A stretch of DNA of 64,000 bases from Advenella kashmirensis WT001. GTDB lineage: Bacteria; Pseudomonadota; Gammaproteobacteria; Burkholderiales; Burkholderiaceae_B. The DNA lies in the NCBI RefSeq assembly GCF_000219915.2, contig NC_017964.1, positions 1,984,001 to 2,048,000 on the forward strand, in the 5' to 3' direction. Below, one piece after another: positions 41,842 through 51,044 of this stretch (position 1 is its first letter; each line of letters starts with the position of its first letter). Below the pieces are notes generated by a model. That model saw only the letters and a list, made by a program, of their open reading frames with translations, was not told the origin of the DNA and ran no database searches. Made by a program: the position numbers and the translations under genes.

Positions 41842-42632
41842 CCAAACTTATTGATTCCACCGCCATTATTCATGATGGCGCAAAACTGCATCCTTCGGTG
41901 AAGGTGGGCGCCTATTCCATTATCCACAGCAACGTCACTATCGGTGAGGGCACCGTTGTTGGCGAACATTGCGTCATAGATGGTCTGACAACAATTGGCA
42001 AAAACAATGTGTTCTACCGTTTTTGTTCGATCGGCGGCAACCCGCAGGACAAGAAATATTCAGGTGAACAAACGTCGCTGGAAATTGGCGATTGCAACAC
42101 TATCCGCGAGTTTGTGACCATCAATACCGGGACGGCACAGGATGTGGGTACCACTCGCCTGGGGGATGACAACTGGATCATGGCGTACGTACATATCGCT
42201 CATGATTGCCAGATCGGCAGCCACACCATTCTGGCCAATTCCGTGCAACTGGCCGGCCACATTCATATTGACGACTGGGCCATTGTTGGCGGCAGCTCCG
42301 CTGCACATCAATACATTCATATTGGTGCCCACTCCATGACCGGCGGCATGAGTGCAATTCGCCAGGACATTCCTCCTTATATTCTGGGCGCTGGCCAACC
42401 CTATCGACCCGCGGGTATCAATTCCGAAGGGCTAAAGCGTCGCGGATTCACGCCAGAACAGATTCATGCCATCAAAGACGCCTATAAGATCATTTATATG
42501 CGCAAGCTGAGTACGGCTGACGCTGCCGAGGAAATCGTGCGCTATCAGCAGGATCATCCTGATACCGCCAGCGTGCTCGATCCGTTCGTGAGCTTCTTCG
42601 AAACAGCCTCGCGTGGCGTTAGCCGGGGATGA
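41838..42632 (+). CDS. lpxA: UDP-N-acetylglucosamine acyltransferase
   Basis: First enzyme of lipid A synthesis, 264 aa. Residues 1-190 are a hexapeptide beta-helix ([20 protein letters not shown]). The catalytic His is in [20 protein letters not shown], and [20 protein letters not shown] opens the helical C-terminal part. It overlaps fabZ by 4 bases and lpxB by 4 bases, so all three are translationally coupled. Confidence 0.98.
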   Translation: MTKLIDSTAIIHDGAKLHPSVKVGAYSIIHSNVTIGEGTVVGEHCVIDGLTTIGKNNVFYRFCSIGGNPQDKKYSGEQTSLEIGDCNTIREFVTINTGTAQDVGTTRLGDDNWIMAYVHIAHDCQIGSHTILANSVQLAGHIHIDDWAIVGGSSAAHQYIHIGAHSMTGGMSAIRQDIPPYILGAGQPYRPAGINSEGLKRRGFTPEQIHAIKDAYKIIYMRKLSTADAAEEIVRYQQDHPDTASVLDPFVSFFETASRGVSRG

Positions 42633-43798
42633 GTCTGGTCTTGTCGATGGTGGCGGGCGAACCTTCCGGTGATCTGCTCGCCTCCAGGATCATACAAGGT
42701 ATTCGCGCGCGCGATCCGGGGCTGCAGGTCTCGGGAATCGGTGGTCCTGAGATGCAGCAGCAGGGCATGCAGTTGCTGTATCCGATGGACGATCTGTCCG
42801 TATTCGGATATGTAGATGCGCTCAAAAACCTCCCCCGGCTTATCCATACGCATTTGCGTTTTCGTTCCTCGGTACTGAAGCTGAGGCCGGACGTCTTTGT
42901 TGGTGTAGACGCGCCCGATTTTAATCTTCGTCTTGAGCACCATCTTCGCCAGCGCGGCATTCCAACTGTTCATTTTGTCGGACCATCCATTTGGGCATGG
43001 CGCTACGAAAGAATTCACAAGATCCGCGCCGCCGTGTCCCACATGCTGGTGCTGTTTCCCTTTGAGGAAGAAATCTATCGCAAGGAAGGCGTACCGGTAA
43101 CCTATGTCGGCCATCCGCTGGCTGCGCAGATTCCGGCGCAACCCGATAAAATACGAGCGCGACTACGGCTGGGCATGGACCCGGACGGTGCCGTACTGGC
43201 CATTTTGCCCGGCAGCCGCGCCTCGGAAATAGCCGAGCTGGCTCCGCGCTTTTTGCAGGCGGCGAGTCTGCTGCAAAAAGACGACCCGTCGCTGCGGTTT
43301 ATTGTGCCACTGGTCAATGAGGCCCGTCAGGCCCAGTTCAATGCGATTGCCGAACGCCATCCAGTGAAAAACCTGCAGTGTTTTCGCAGTCGTGTGGCTG
43401 ATCAGCCCATCGCCTGGGACATTATGGAGGCGTGCGACGCGGCGCTGGTTGCCAGTGGCACGGCGACACTGGAAACTGCGCTATTTCAGCGACCCATGGT
43501 TATTTCCTATGTGCTTACACCGCTGATGCGACGGCTGATGGAGTGGAAAGCCGGTCAGGCGGGGCCTACGCTGCCGTGGGTTGGCCTGCCCAATGTGCTG
43601 CTGCGTGAATTCGCGGTGCCCGAGTTGCTGCAGGAAGCGGCCACTCCCGTTAATCTGGCTAACGCATGCGTACGGGCACTGACTGACACAACATATATTG
43701 AACAAACCGAAGCGAAATTTCGCCAGTTGCATCGCGAGCTCAATCGCGACACGGCAACACTGGCTGCGGAGGCGATTCTTGCGACAGCGAACGGCTGA
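42629..43798 (+). CDS. lpxB: Lipid A disaccharide synthase
   Basis: Glycosyltransferase of 389 aa that joins UDP-diacylglucosamine and lipid X. The N-terminus [17 protein letters not shown] is the family signature; other conserved parts are [38 protein letters not shown] and [15 protein letters not shown]. It acts at the inner face of the inner membrane. Its 3' end overlaps the rnhB start by 20 bases in another frame. Confidence 0.97.
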   Translation: MSLVLSMVAGEPSGDLLASRIIQGIRARDPGLQVSGIGGPEMQQQGMQLLYPMDDLSVFGYVDALKNLPRLIHTHLRFRSSVLKLRPDVFVGVDAPDFNLRLEHHLRQRGIPTVHFVGPSIWAWRYERIHKIRAAVSHMLVLFPFEEEIYRKEGVPVTYVGHPLAAQIPAQPDKIRARLRLGMDPDGAVLAILPGSRASEIAELAPRFLQAASLLQKDDPSLRFIVPLVNEARQAQFNAIAERHPVKNLQCFRSRVADQPIAWDIMEACDAALVASGTATLETALFQRPMVISYVLTPLMRRLMEWKAGQAGPTLPWVGLPNVLLREFAVPELLQEAATPVNLANACVRALTDTTYIEQTEAKFRQLHRELNRDTATLAAEAILATANG

Positions 43799-44435
43799 CC
43801 TCTCTTTGTTTGGCAATCTGCCTTTGCCGCGCATGACTGCGGGTATCGACGAAGCGGGCAGGGGGCCGTTGGCCGGGGATGTCTTCGCTGCCGCAGTTAT
43901 TCTGGATCCTGGCCGTCGTATCAATGGGCTGGCTGACTCAAAAACACTGACCGCAGCCAAGCGTGAAAGCCTGGCACTGCGCATTCGTGACAAAGCGCTG
44001 GCTTGGTCCATCGCCAGCGCCAGCGTTGCGGAAATAGACCAGTTGAATATTCTGGGCGCCACCATGCTGGCCATGAGACGTGCATTCGAAGGGCTGGGGG
44101 CTTCTTATGACCAACAGCGCGCAGAATTGGTATTGATTGACGGGAACCAGGTACCAAAGGGGCTGGGTGTGCCATGCCACGCCGTGATCAAAGGTGATGC
44201 CTTGCATGCATGCATTTCCGCTGCATCCATATTGGCAAAAACAGCCAGGGATGCGCAACTGCTGCAATTGCATGTTCAGTATCCTCAATATGCATTTGAT
44301 CAGCATAAAGGCTATGGCACCGCGCTGCATCTGGCTCGACTGAAAGTGCACGGACCCTGTCCGGTGCATCGTAGTACATTTGCGCCAGTTCGAACCCTTA
44401 TATCGTTACAGACAAACGAGGGCGTTTTGGCGTAA
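43779..44435 (+). CDS. rnhB: Ribonuclease HII
   Basis: RNase of about 218 aa that removes ribonucleotides from DNA. The catalytic motif is [20 protein letters not shown], followed by [16 protein letters not shown] and [11 protein letters not shown]. The track frame runs upstream, but I place the start at TTG 43779, because a perfect GGAGG (43768-43772) lies 6 bases before it and the resulting start ([11 protein letters not shown]) resembles relatives. The gene therefore begins inside lpxB, as in other proteobacteria. Confidence 0.92.
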   Translation: MRQRTADLSLFGNLPLPRMTAGIDEAGRGPLAGDVFAAAVILDPGRRINGLADSKTLTAAKRESLALRIRDKALAWSIASASVAEIDQLNILGATMLAMRRAFEGLGASYDQQRAELVLIDGNQVPKGLGVPCHAVIKGDALHACISAASILAKTARDAQLLQLHVQYPQYAFDQHKGYGTALHLARLKVHGPCPVHRSTFAPVRTLISLQTNEGVLA

Positions 44436-44572
44436 AATTGGAGTTATTCTCTCAACATACATGCGTGTAATTTGTTTGATTGAGCCTTTAAATGTCTGTA
44501 AATTGGCTTCAGAATGCACCGAAAATCGGTTTTTTATCCTGAAACGTGTACTAAATATAACATTGCATTAAA

Positions 44573-44600
44573 TTGACACGTGGCTGAAGCCTATTACAAG
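44573..44600 (+). promoter_or_regulatory. Candidate promoter of the fatty acid desaturase
   Basis: A perfect TTGACA (44573-44578) is followed after 16 bases by TACAAG (44595-44600); TACAAT overlaps just downstream. The AT-rich interval 44436-44572 before it shows nothing else assignable. Confidence 0.5.
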
Positions 44601-44636
44601 TACAATATGCACTGCCTATTTGCGGGGACACCCGAC

Positions 44637-44651
44637 ATGAAAATCACATAA
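44637..44651 (+). other. Four-codon upstream ORF overlapping the desaturase start
   Basis: ATG AAA ATC ACA TAA begins 9 bases after a GGGGA ribosome-like site, and its stop shares one base with the desaturase ATG (TAATG). The desaturase itself has no ribosome site of its own. Either translation is coupled through this mini-ORF, or a base is missing and the true start is 44637. Confidence 0.35.
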
Positions 44652-45724
44652 TGGAAACGAAATTTACCCCTATTGCGCCCGATGCAGAGTTGCCGCACCG
44701 GAAAATCATACGCAGCTGGCTGATTCCCATCTCCCAGCAGAATACGTTTCGCGCGTTTCTGCTGCTGTTTGTTGATTACACTTTGCTTTTGGCCCTGCTG
44801 GCCGGCACCATCTTTCTGTCTGCATGGTGGCTCAAGCTGATTTGCGCATTGGTGGCCGGTTTCGTGATTGGCCGTTTGTTCATTATCGGACATGATGCCT
44901 GCCATCAAAGTCTGACGCCTCATCGCAAGCTCAATAAGTGGATAGGCCGTATCGCCTTTCTGCCCGCAGTATCTCCCTACAGTCTTTGGGATGTAGGGCA
45001 CAATGTGGTGCACCACGGTTTTACCAATCTGAAGGGCATGGATTTTGTCTGGTGCCCGAAGACAAAAGAAGAATATGACGCCCTGTCACCCATGGGGCGT
45101 TTCATGGAACGCGTTTATCGCGGTCCGCTTGGCGCCGGCATCTACTACATCATTGAGATCTGGTGGAACCGCATGATGTTCCCCAGCAAGGGATATATGG
45201 GTACTCAGCGCAAGGTGTTCTTCTGGGACGGCTTGCTGGTAAGCATTTTCGGACTGGCCTGGCTTGGCGGCGTGATCTACGCAGCACATGCAACCGGACA
45301 ATCCGTCCTCATGCTGGTGGCCTTTGCCTGGTTGATTCCGTTGCTGTTCTGGTTTTACATGATCGGCTTCGTGGTATACATTCAGCACACGCATACCCGG
45401 GTGGTCTGGCATGACAACCGTGCAGTCTGGGCCAAAGCACAGCCTTTTGTTTCAACGACTGTCCACATGATGTTCCGGTTCAAGTTCGGTGCGCTCATGC
45501 ACCATATCATGGAGCACACCGCGCACCACGTTGACATGAGTATCCCGTTGTACAAGCTTAAAAAAGCGCAGAAAACGCTGGAAGACATGTTGCCCAGCCG
45601 GATCGTCATTCAGATGTTCAGCTGGTCATGGTACTTTCGCACCATCAAGGCGTGCAAACTGTATAACTACCAGGAAAGATACTGGACCGATTTTGACGGC
45701 AACAAATCGCCCGACGTCGTTTAA
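44651..45724 (+). CDS. Membrane fatty acid desaturase
   Basis: Di-iron desaturase of 357 aa in the inner membrane. Three histidine boxes are clear: GHDACH near residue 80, GHNVVHH near 118 and HHIMEHTAHHVDM near 287, with hydrophobic pairs of helices between. The pattern is that of the acyl-lipid delta-12/omega-6 type family, but regiospecificity cannot be read from sequence. It would introduce double bases in acyl chains to adjust membrane fluidity. It ends 46 bases before a strong terminator. Confidence 0.9.
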   Translation: METKFTPIAPDAELPHRKIIRSWLIPISQQNTFRAFLLLFVDYTLLLALLAGTIFLSAWWLKLICALVAGFVIGRLFIIGHDACHQSLTPHRKLNKWIGRIAFLPAVSPYSLWDVGHNVVHHGFTNLKGMDFVWCPKTKEEYDALSPMGRFMERVYRGPLGAGIYYIIEIWWNRMMFPSKGYMGTQRKVFFWDGLLVSIFGLAWLGGVIYAAHATGQSVLMLVAFAWLIPLLFWFYMIGFVVYIQHTHTRVVWHDNRAVWAKAQPFVSTTVHMMFRFKFGALMHHIMEHTAHHVDMSIPLYKLKKAQKTLEDMLPSRIVIQMFSWSWYFRTIKACKLYNYQERYWTDFDGNKSPDVV

Positions 45725-45769
45725 ATGCAAGCGCAGGCAGGCATGTCCGGTCTGCACCAGAAATACGTT

Positions 45770-45800
45770 AATATCCCTGCTAAGGCAGGGATATTTTTTT
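45770..45800 (+). terminator. Terminator hairpin abutting the methyltransferase start codon
   Basis: AATATCCCTGC (45770-45780) and GCAGGGATATT (45785-45795) form a perfect 11-bp stem with a 4-base loop, followed by a seven-T run ending at 45800. The next base begins the ATG of the methyltransferase gene. The only ribosome-site-like sequence (AGGGA, 45787-45791) lies inside the 3' arm. Confidence 0.8.
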
Positions 45801-46637
45801 ATGAAACAGATTCAGTCAAAAGACAATTTAGTGGTCCGGCAGGGCATGAAAGTAGCGGCAGGACGGGACAAGACCCGCATCCTGCTCGAAGGCGTGCACC
45901 TGTGCGAGGAGTGGCTCAAGCGCTACGGCCCGCCTGAGTCAGTGCTGGTTCAGGGCTCTGCGGTCGATCATCCCGATATCGCGCGCCTGCTTGCGGCAAA
46001 CGAAGCTGCGCGCCAGTACTTGCTGGCCGATGCATTATTTAACGCCATTGCCACGGTGCAGACACCGCAAGGTATCATGTTTGTCGCGACGCGTCCCATC
46101 CCGGCCGCTATTACACGGCTTGCGACTACTGCCCTGTGGCTCGATCGTCTGCAGGACCCGGGCAATCTTGGCACCATTTTGCGAACGGCCGCTGCCGCCG
46201 GTGTCCGGGACGTATTGCTTTCGGTCGGATGTGTGGGTGCCTGGTCTCCCAAGGTGCTGCGCAGTGCGCAGGGCGCCCATTTTGCGCTGGAGATTCACGA
46301 GCACCAGCACTTTCCCGACATCAGGGCCCGGCTGGATATGCCGGTTCTGGCGTCTTCGCTTGGGCCCGGCGCGCGCAGCCTGTATAGCGGCGTTTTGCCA
46401 GCGGATTGCCTGTGGGTCGTTGGCAATGAAGGGCAGGGCGTCCATCCGGATATTCTGGCCGATGCCGATCAGTGCATTTTTATCCCGCAGAGTAACGCCG
46501 TGGAATCGCTCAACGCCGCGGTTGCGGCAGCCATCCTGTTATTCGAGCAACGACGCAGCATATGCAGGCCTGATCAATCCCTTGCCGGCGGGTGCCCATT
46601 GTCAGACATCAATAGGTTGCCGATGAGTTGGATTTGA
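45801..46637 (+). CDS. SpoU/TrmH family RNA 2'-O-methyltransferase
   Basis: SAM-dependent enzyme of 278 aa with the SPOUT knot. The N-terminus MKQIQSKDNLVVRQG and LLEGVHLCEEWL match the substrate-binding domain of this family. The three SpoU motifs are LDRLQDPGNLGTILRTAAAA, WVVGNEGQGVHP and IPQSNAVESLNAAVAAAIL. Likely target is rRNA or tRNA; the exact site is not shown. The start at 45801 directly follows a terminator T run. The 3' end overlaps the convergent ppsR by 29 bases. Confidence 0.9.
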   Translation: MKQIQSKDNLVVRQGMKVAAGRDKTRILLEGVHLCEEWLKRYGPPESVLVQGSAVDHPDIARLLAANEAARQYLLADALFNAIATVQTPQGIMFVATRPIPAAITRLATTALWLDRLQDPGNLGTILRTAAAAGVRDVLLSVGCVGAWSPKVLRSAQGAHFALEIHEHQHFPDIRARLDMPVLASSLGPGARSLYSGVLPADCLWVVGNEGQGVHPDILADADQCIFIPQSNAVESLNAAVAAAILLFEQRRSICRPDQSLAGGCPLSDINRLPMSWI

Positions 46638-47454
46638 GCCCCAGGATCTGGATAACCGTGGTTGAAATTTCCTCAATGGATTTGGTCGTTGTCGATAGCC
46701 ATTCGATGCCTTCGCGCCTCATCAGGCGTTCGGCTTCGGCGACCTCATACAAACACTGTTTGATCGACGCATATTGGCTGTCTGGACGGCGCTCGTGCCG
46801 GACCTCGGAAAGGCGATCGGGCTGAATCGACAGCCCGAACAGCTTGTTGCGATACGGTTGCAGCGTTTTGGGCAGCGCGCCGCGTTCAAAATCCTCCGGA
46901 ATCAAGGGGAAATTGGCTGCCTTGATGGCGTATTGCATGGCAAGGTAGAGGCTGGTGGGGGTCTTGCCACAACGTGACACACCCACCAAAATGACGTCTG
47001 CTTCCTTCAAGCCGTGTATAAACTGACCGTCGTCATGCGCCAGCGTAAAGTTAATGGCCTCGATACGGTTGCGATATTGTTTGGAGCTGGCGCTCAAGTG
47101 CGACAAACCAATGGTCGGGCGCGATTTGGTTTCCAGCGCGGTTTCAAGCTGACTGACGCAGGCGCCAAAGATATCCAGAAAGATGCAATTCGATTGCTGC
47201 ACCACAGCCAGAATTTCGGGTTTGACCAATGTGCTGAACAGTAGCGGTGGCGTATTTTCAGCCAGGGCAGCAGCATTGATTTTTTCGGCAACCTTGGCGG
47301 CTTTTTCCTCGGAGGTGATAAAAGGCTCGCGTAACAGCGTGAAATCGAAATCAGCGCTAAATTGCGATAAAACGGAGTGACTGAAGGTCTCTGCCGTAAT
47401 GCCCGTGCCGTCTGATACGATGAAAACCGTCCGTTTTTTTTGTGATTCTGACAT
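46609..47454 (-). CDS. ppsR: PEP synthase regulatory protein (kinase/pyrophosphorylase)
   Basis: DUF299 protein of 281 aa that inactivates PEP synthase by ADP-dependent phosphorylation and reactivates it with phosphate. It begins RTVFIVSDGTGITAETFSHS, the family start, and has the P-loop-like GVSRCGKTPTSLYLAMQ and the downstream IEWLSTTTKSIEEIS. I start at ATG 47454; the longer frame to 47499 adds unconserved residues. It is divergent from ppsA, the enzyme it should control, a common arrangement. Confidence 0.95.
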   Translation of the reverse strand: MSESQKKRTVFIVSDGTGITAETFSHSVLSQFSADFDFTLLREPFITSEEKAAKVAEKINAAALAENTPPLLFSTLVKPEILAVVQQSNCIFLDIFGACVSQLETALETKSRPTIGLSHLSASSKQYRNRIEAINFTLAHDDGQFIHGLKEADVILVGVSRCGKTPTSLYLAMQYAIKAANFPLIPEDFERGALPKTLQPYRNKLFGLSIQPDRLSEVRHERRPDSQYASIKQCLYEVAEAERLMRREGIEWLSTTTKSIEEISTTVIQILGLKSNSSATY

Positions 47455-47488
47455 GTTCCAATTTGATCCTGTGAGTGTAGAAAAAGAC

Positions 47489-47512
47489 GGTACAATCATG
47501 GTACTTTGTACC
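47489..47512. promoter_or_regulatory. GGTAC-type inverted repeat in the ppsR-ppsA interval
   Basis: GGTACAA (47489-47495) and TTGTACC (47506-47512) are perfect inverted repeats 10 bases apart; a second GGTAC (47500-47504) lies between and also pairs with GTACC. The position is 35 bases upstream of ppsR, suiting an operator. The binding protein is unknown. Confidence 0.4.
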
Positions 47513-47528
47513 TGGCCGATAGTTTCAG

Positions 47529-47571
47529 GCTTATTTGATTAGAAAAGCGTGCATTTTTTAATCAAATAAGC
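47529..47571. promoter_or_regulatory. 13-bp perfect inverted repeat upstream of ppsA
   Basis: GCTTATTTGATTA (47529-47541) and TAATCAAATAAGC (47559-47571) are perfect inverted repeats with a 17-base spacer, ending 27 bases before the ppsA ATG. The arms are AT rich and no T tract suited to a terminator follows. Operator or mRNA 5' hairpin are both possible. Confidence 0.5.
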
Positions 47572-47598
47572 TTTCATTTTAATCTAAGGGTGACTTAA

Positions 47599-49965
47599 AT
47601 GTCGTATGTTGTTCCATTCGAGAAACTCCGCATGTCGGATGTTGACTCTGTCGGCGGGAAAAATGCCTCGCTCGGCGAAATGATCAGCCAGTTGGCCAAT
47701 GCCGGGGTGCGCGTGCCTGGCGGTTTTGCCACCACGGCCGACGCCTTCCGCGATTTTCTCAAAACGTCCGGGCTGGACAAGCGTATTGCTGATCGTCTGA
47801 CCTCGCTTAACCCTGAAGATGTCCGCGAACTGGCCCAGGCCGGTGCAGAAATCCGCGGATGGATTACCGAGGCCCCATTCTCTGACGAATTCGAAAAACA
47901 GATCCGCCAATCCTACGCCGAGCTCGATGCCGATGGCAAGGGTTCATTTGCCGTGCGTTCATCTGCCACCGCAGAGGATTTGCCCGATGCCTCTTTTGCC
48001 GGTCAGCAGGAAACGTTCCTGAACGTTGCCGGTATTGACGATGTACTGGATAAAATCCGTCACGTATTCGCATCACTGTATAACGACCGCGCTATTTCCT
48101 ACCGTGTCCACAAAGGCTATGCTCACGCAGACGTAGCATTGTCGGCTGGTATCCAGCGCATGGTGCGTTCCGACAAGGGCAGTGCCGGTGTAATGTTTAC
48201 GCTTGACACCGAGTCTGGTTTTAACGATGTCGTGTTTATCACATCTTCCTACGGCCTCGGTGAAACCGTGGTGCAGGGCGCCGTCAACCCGGACGAATTC
48301 TATGTTTTCAAAACCACACTGGCGTCCGGAAAATACCCCATCGTCGGGCGTCGTATCGGTTCAAAACTGATCAAAATGGAATTTAACGGCGAGCGCAAGC
48401 CCGGCGAGAATGCGGTCAGCACCGTCGAGGTACCGGTTTCCGAACGCAACCGTTATTCACTGACCGACGATGAAGTGATCGAGCTGGCCCGTTACGCGGT
48501 CATCATCGAAAAGCACTACCAGCGCCCCATGGATATCGAATGGGGCCGCGATGGCATCGATGGCAAACTCTATATTCTGCAGGCTCGCCCAGAAACCGTG
48601 AAGTCGCAGCAAACCGGCAACGATGTCCAGTTGCGCTATAAACTGAAAGCGACCGGCAAGGTCCTGATTACCGGTCGCGCTATCGGCCAGAAAATCGGTT
48701 CAGGCAAGGTTCGTGTCGTTTCCGACATTAACGATATGGATCAGGTGCAGGCCGGCGATGTGCTGGTTACCGATATGACAGACCCGAACTGGGAGCCAGT
48801 CATGAAGCGCGCAGCGGCTATTGTCACCAACCGTGGCGGCCGTACCTGCCATGCGGCAATTATTGCCCGTGAATTGGGCATCCCCGCCGTTGTCGGATGC
48901 GCAACGGCAACAGAAGACCTCAAGGAAGGCGCCGAAGTCACAGTCTCCTGCGCTGAAGGCGACGAGGGTCGCATTTATGACGGTTTTCTTGAAACCGAAG
49001 TTGAAGAAGTGCGTCGCGGAGATATGCCCGAGATCCCGGTCAAGATCATGATGAACGTGGGTAATCCGCAACTGGCTTTTGACTTCTCCCAAATTCCCAA
49101 CGGGGGTGTGGGTCTGGCCCGTCTGGAATTTATCATCAACAACAATATCAATGTGCATCCGAAGGCGGTGCTGGACTATCCAAACATTGATGCAGAACTG
49201 AAGAAAGCGGTGGAATCGGCCGCTCGTGGCTATGCCAGCCCGCGCGCCTTCTTTGTTGAAAAACTGGCAGAAGGTATTGCAACGATCGCGGCTGCGTTTT
49301 ATCCCAAGCCGGTTATTGTGCGTCTGTCCGACTTCAAGTCCAATGAGTATCGCAAGTTGGTGGGCGGCTCCCGCTATGAGCCCGAGGAAGAGAACCCGAT
49401 GCTGGGCTTTCGCGGTGCTTCGCGCTACATTTCCGAGGATTTTGCCGAGTGCTTCCGCATGGAATGCGAAGCGCTGCGCTTTGTTCGCGATGATATGGGG
49501 CTGACCAACGTTGAAATCATGGTTCCGTTCGTGCGCACACTGAATCAGGCGGAAAAAGTTGTCGGCCTGCTGGCAGATAACGGCCTGAAGCGCGGCGAAA
49601 ACGGCCTGCGTGTCATCATGATGTGCGAAGTGCCATCCAACGCTATTTTGGCTGAGCAGTTCCTGGAATATTTCGATGGTTTCTCTATTGGTTCCAACGA
49701 CATGACCCAGCTTACGCTGGGGCTGGATCGCGATTCGGGCATGGAACTGCTGGCAGCCGATTTTGACGAGCGCGATCCGGCAGTGCAATTTATGCTGCAA
49801 CGGGCGATCCAGGCGTGTCTGAAGGCCAATAAATACGTTGGTATTTGCGGCCAGGGCCCCAGCGACCACCCGGATCTGGCTGTATGGCTCAAAGATCAGG
49901 GCATTCTGACGATGTCTCTGAATCCGGATACGGTTGTCGATACCTGGCAGAAACTGGCCAAATAA
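47599..49965 (+). CDS. ppsA: Phosphoenolpyruvate synthase
   Basis: Enzyme of 788 aa that converts pyruvate and ATP to PEP, AMP and phosphate for gluconeogenesis. The N-terminal ATP-grasp region reads [15 protein letters not shown] and [20 protein letters not shown]. The swivelling phosphohistidine is in [20 protein letters not shown], with the regulatory Thr two residues before the His. The C-terminal PEP domain has [17 protein letters not shown] and the catalytic Cys in [19 protein letters not shown] precedes the ATG. The gene is complete despite the error-prone surroundings. Confidence 0.98.
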   Translation: MSYVVPFEKLRMSDVDSVGGKNASLGEMISQLANAGVRVPGGFATTADAFRDFLKTSGLDKRIADRLTSLNPEDVRELAQAGAEIRGWITEAPFSDEFEKQIRQSYAELDADGKGSFAVRSSATAEDLPDASFAGQQETFLNVAGIDDVLDKIRHVFASLYNDRAISYRVHKGYAHADVALSAGIQRMVRSDKGSAGVMFTLDTESGFNDVVFITSSYGLGETVVQGAVNPDEFYVFKTTLASGKYPIVGRRIGSKLIKMEFNGERKPGENAVSTVEVPVSERNRYSLTDDEVIELARYAVIIEKHYQRPMDIEWGRDGIDGKLYILQARPETVKSQQTGNDVQLRYKLKATGKVLITGRAIGQKIGSGKVRVVSDINDMDQVQAGDVLVTDMTDPNWEPVMKRAAAIVTNRGGRTCHAAIIARELGIPAVVGCATATEDLKEGAEVTVSCAEGDEGRIYDGFLETEVEEVRRGDMPEIPVKIMMNVGNPQLAFDFSQIPNGGVGLARLEFIINNNINVHPKAVLDYPNIDAELKKAVESAARGYASPRAFFVEKLAEGIATIAAAFYPKPVIVRLSDFKSNEYRKLVGGSRYEPEEENPMLGFRGASRYISEDFAECFRMECEALRFVRDDMGLTNVEIMVPFVRTLNQAEKVVGLLADNGLKRGENGLRVIMMCEVPSNAILAEQFLEYFDGFSIGSNDMTQLTLGLDRDSGMELLAADFDERDPAVQFMLQRAIQACLKANKYVGICGQGPSDHPDLAVWLKDQGILTMSLNPDTVVDTWQKLAK

Positions 49966-50014
49966 ACCTGACCAGCATCAACCCGCTGTCTGAGGGCAGC
50001 GGCCCGGGCCTTTG

Positions 50015-50061
50015 CGGGCACCTTTTTCTGATTGCAAATCAGGACAAGGTGCCCGTTTTGT
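50015..50061 (+). terminator. Rho-independent terminator after ppsA
   Basis: CGGGCACCTT (50015-50024) pairs with AAGGTGCCCG (50046-50055), with an inner CTGATT/AATCAG hairpin, followed by TTTTGTT. The bipartite stem is strong and closes the ppsA unit. Confidence 0.8.
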
Positions 50062-50158
50062 TATGGATGCCAATCCCCACTGTTTTCGGGCCTTTTTGTC
50101 GAATGCACCAGCGACTTACGGTACACTTGAGTTTTACCCCGTATTCAGGAAGATACAC

Positions 50159-50488
50159 GTGAGCGAACTTATTATTGAAGATGTCACCCAAGGCAATGGC
50201 GAAGAAGCAAAAAGCGGCCAACAGGTGTCGGTACATTACACCGGCTGGCTCAAGGACAATGGCCAGAAATTCGATTCCAGCAAGGACCGTGGGCAGCCCT
50301 TTTCATTTCCGCTGGGCGCTGGCCATGTAATCAAAGGCTGGGACCAGGGCGTACAGGGCATGAAAGTGGGCGGCACTCGCAAACTGACTATCCCGGCTGA
50401 ACTCGGTTATGGTGCGCGTGGCGCAGGCGGCGTCATTCCACCGAATGCGACGCTGGTCTTTGAAGTGGAATTGCTCGGTATCAATTGA
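50159..50488 (+). CDS. FKBP-type peptidyl-prolyl isomerase
   Basis: Small cytosolic isomerase of 109 aa, a single FKBP domain with no signal peptide. Active-site residues are present: [38 protein letters not shown] and [20 protein letters not shown]. The true start is GTG 50159 with AGGAAG upstream; the longer open frame crosses the ppsA terminator and is not coding there. Such minimal FKBPs assist folding of proline-limited proteins. Confidence 0.94.
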   Translation: MSELIIEDVTQGNGEEAKSGQQVSVHYTGWLKDNGQKFDSSKDRGQPFSFPLGAGHVIKGWDQGVQGMKVGGTRKLTIPAELGYGARGAGGVIPPNATLVFEVELLGIN

Positions 50489-50577
50489 TAGTGGTCGGAA
50501 GTGCGGCAGTCGCCTGATGGCGGCCGTGCTTCTGTATGCGGGCTATTGTGGCACGCATCTGTTGCAGGAAAGCGATC

Positions 50578-51029
50578 ATGTGGATCTGGTTTGTTGTTGC
50601 GGCCATCGCGCTTATTCTTGAGCTGCTCACAGGTACTTTTTTCCTGTTGCTGGTCGCGGTCGCCGCTGCGGCGCCGGAGTGGTGGCCTGGCTGGGCGGCG
50701 AGCTTGCCTGGCAATTGCTGGCCTTCAGTGTGCTGGGTATCGTCGGTTTCTTTATTCTCAAATCTAGTGGCTTTGTTAAACGGGGCGCGCGCCATGGTGC
50801 CAGTCGAAATACCGATGTCAATCTGGACATTGGCCAGATTGTGCACGTCGCGGACTGGTCTCCCATGAAAACCGCTGTGGTTCAATACCGTGGTGCGAAG
50901 TGGCAGGTACGGCTGGACCCCGCCGTCAGTGGCACGCCGGTTACCGGCAGCTATCGTATTGTTGATGTTGACGGCATCGTGTTTGTCGTGGCACCTGCAT
51001 CGGAACCTCTTACATCAAGCAGCGCGTAG
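50578..51029 (+). CDS. NfeD-like membrane protein (frame broken)
   Basis: Short NfeD (1b type) of about 150 aa: two or three N-terminal membrane segments (MWIWFVVAAIALILELLTG) followed by a small cytoplasmic OB-fold domain (DIGQIVHVADWSPMKTAVV, then YRGAKWQVRLDPAVSG). The frame breaks near 50675 in a GC-rich stretch and one base is missing. It precedes a stomatin-like gene, the classic NfeD/SPFH pair thought to organise membrane microdomains. CAGGAAAG lies before the ATG. Confidence 0.85.
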
Positions 51030-51044
51030 TTCAGGAGTCAAATT

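Noticed and set aside
48700..49869. A 389-codon open frame on the minus strand opposite ppsA
   Set aside because: It is the antisense shadow of a strongly coding gene; the product is rich in His, Gln and Asn with no recognisable domain, no ribosome site and no promoter.
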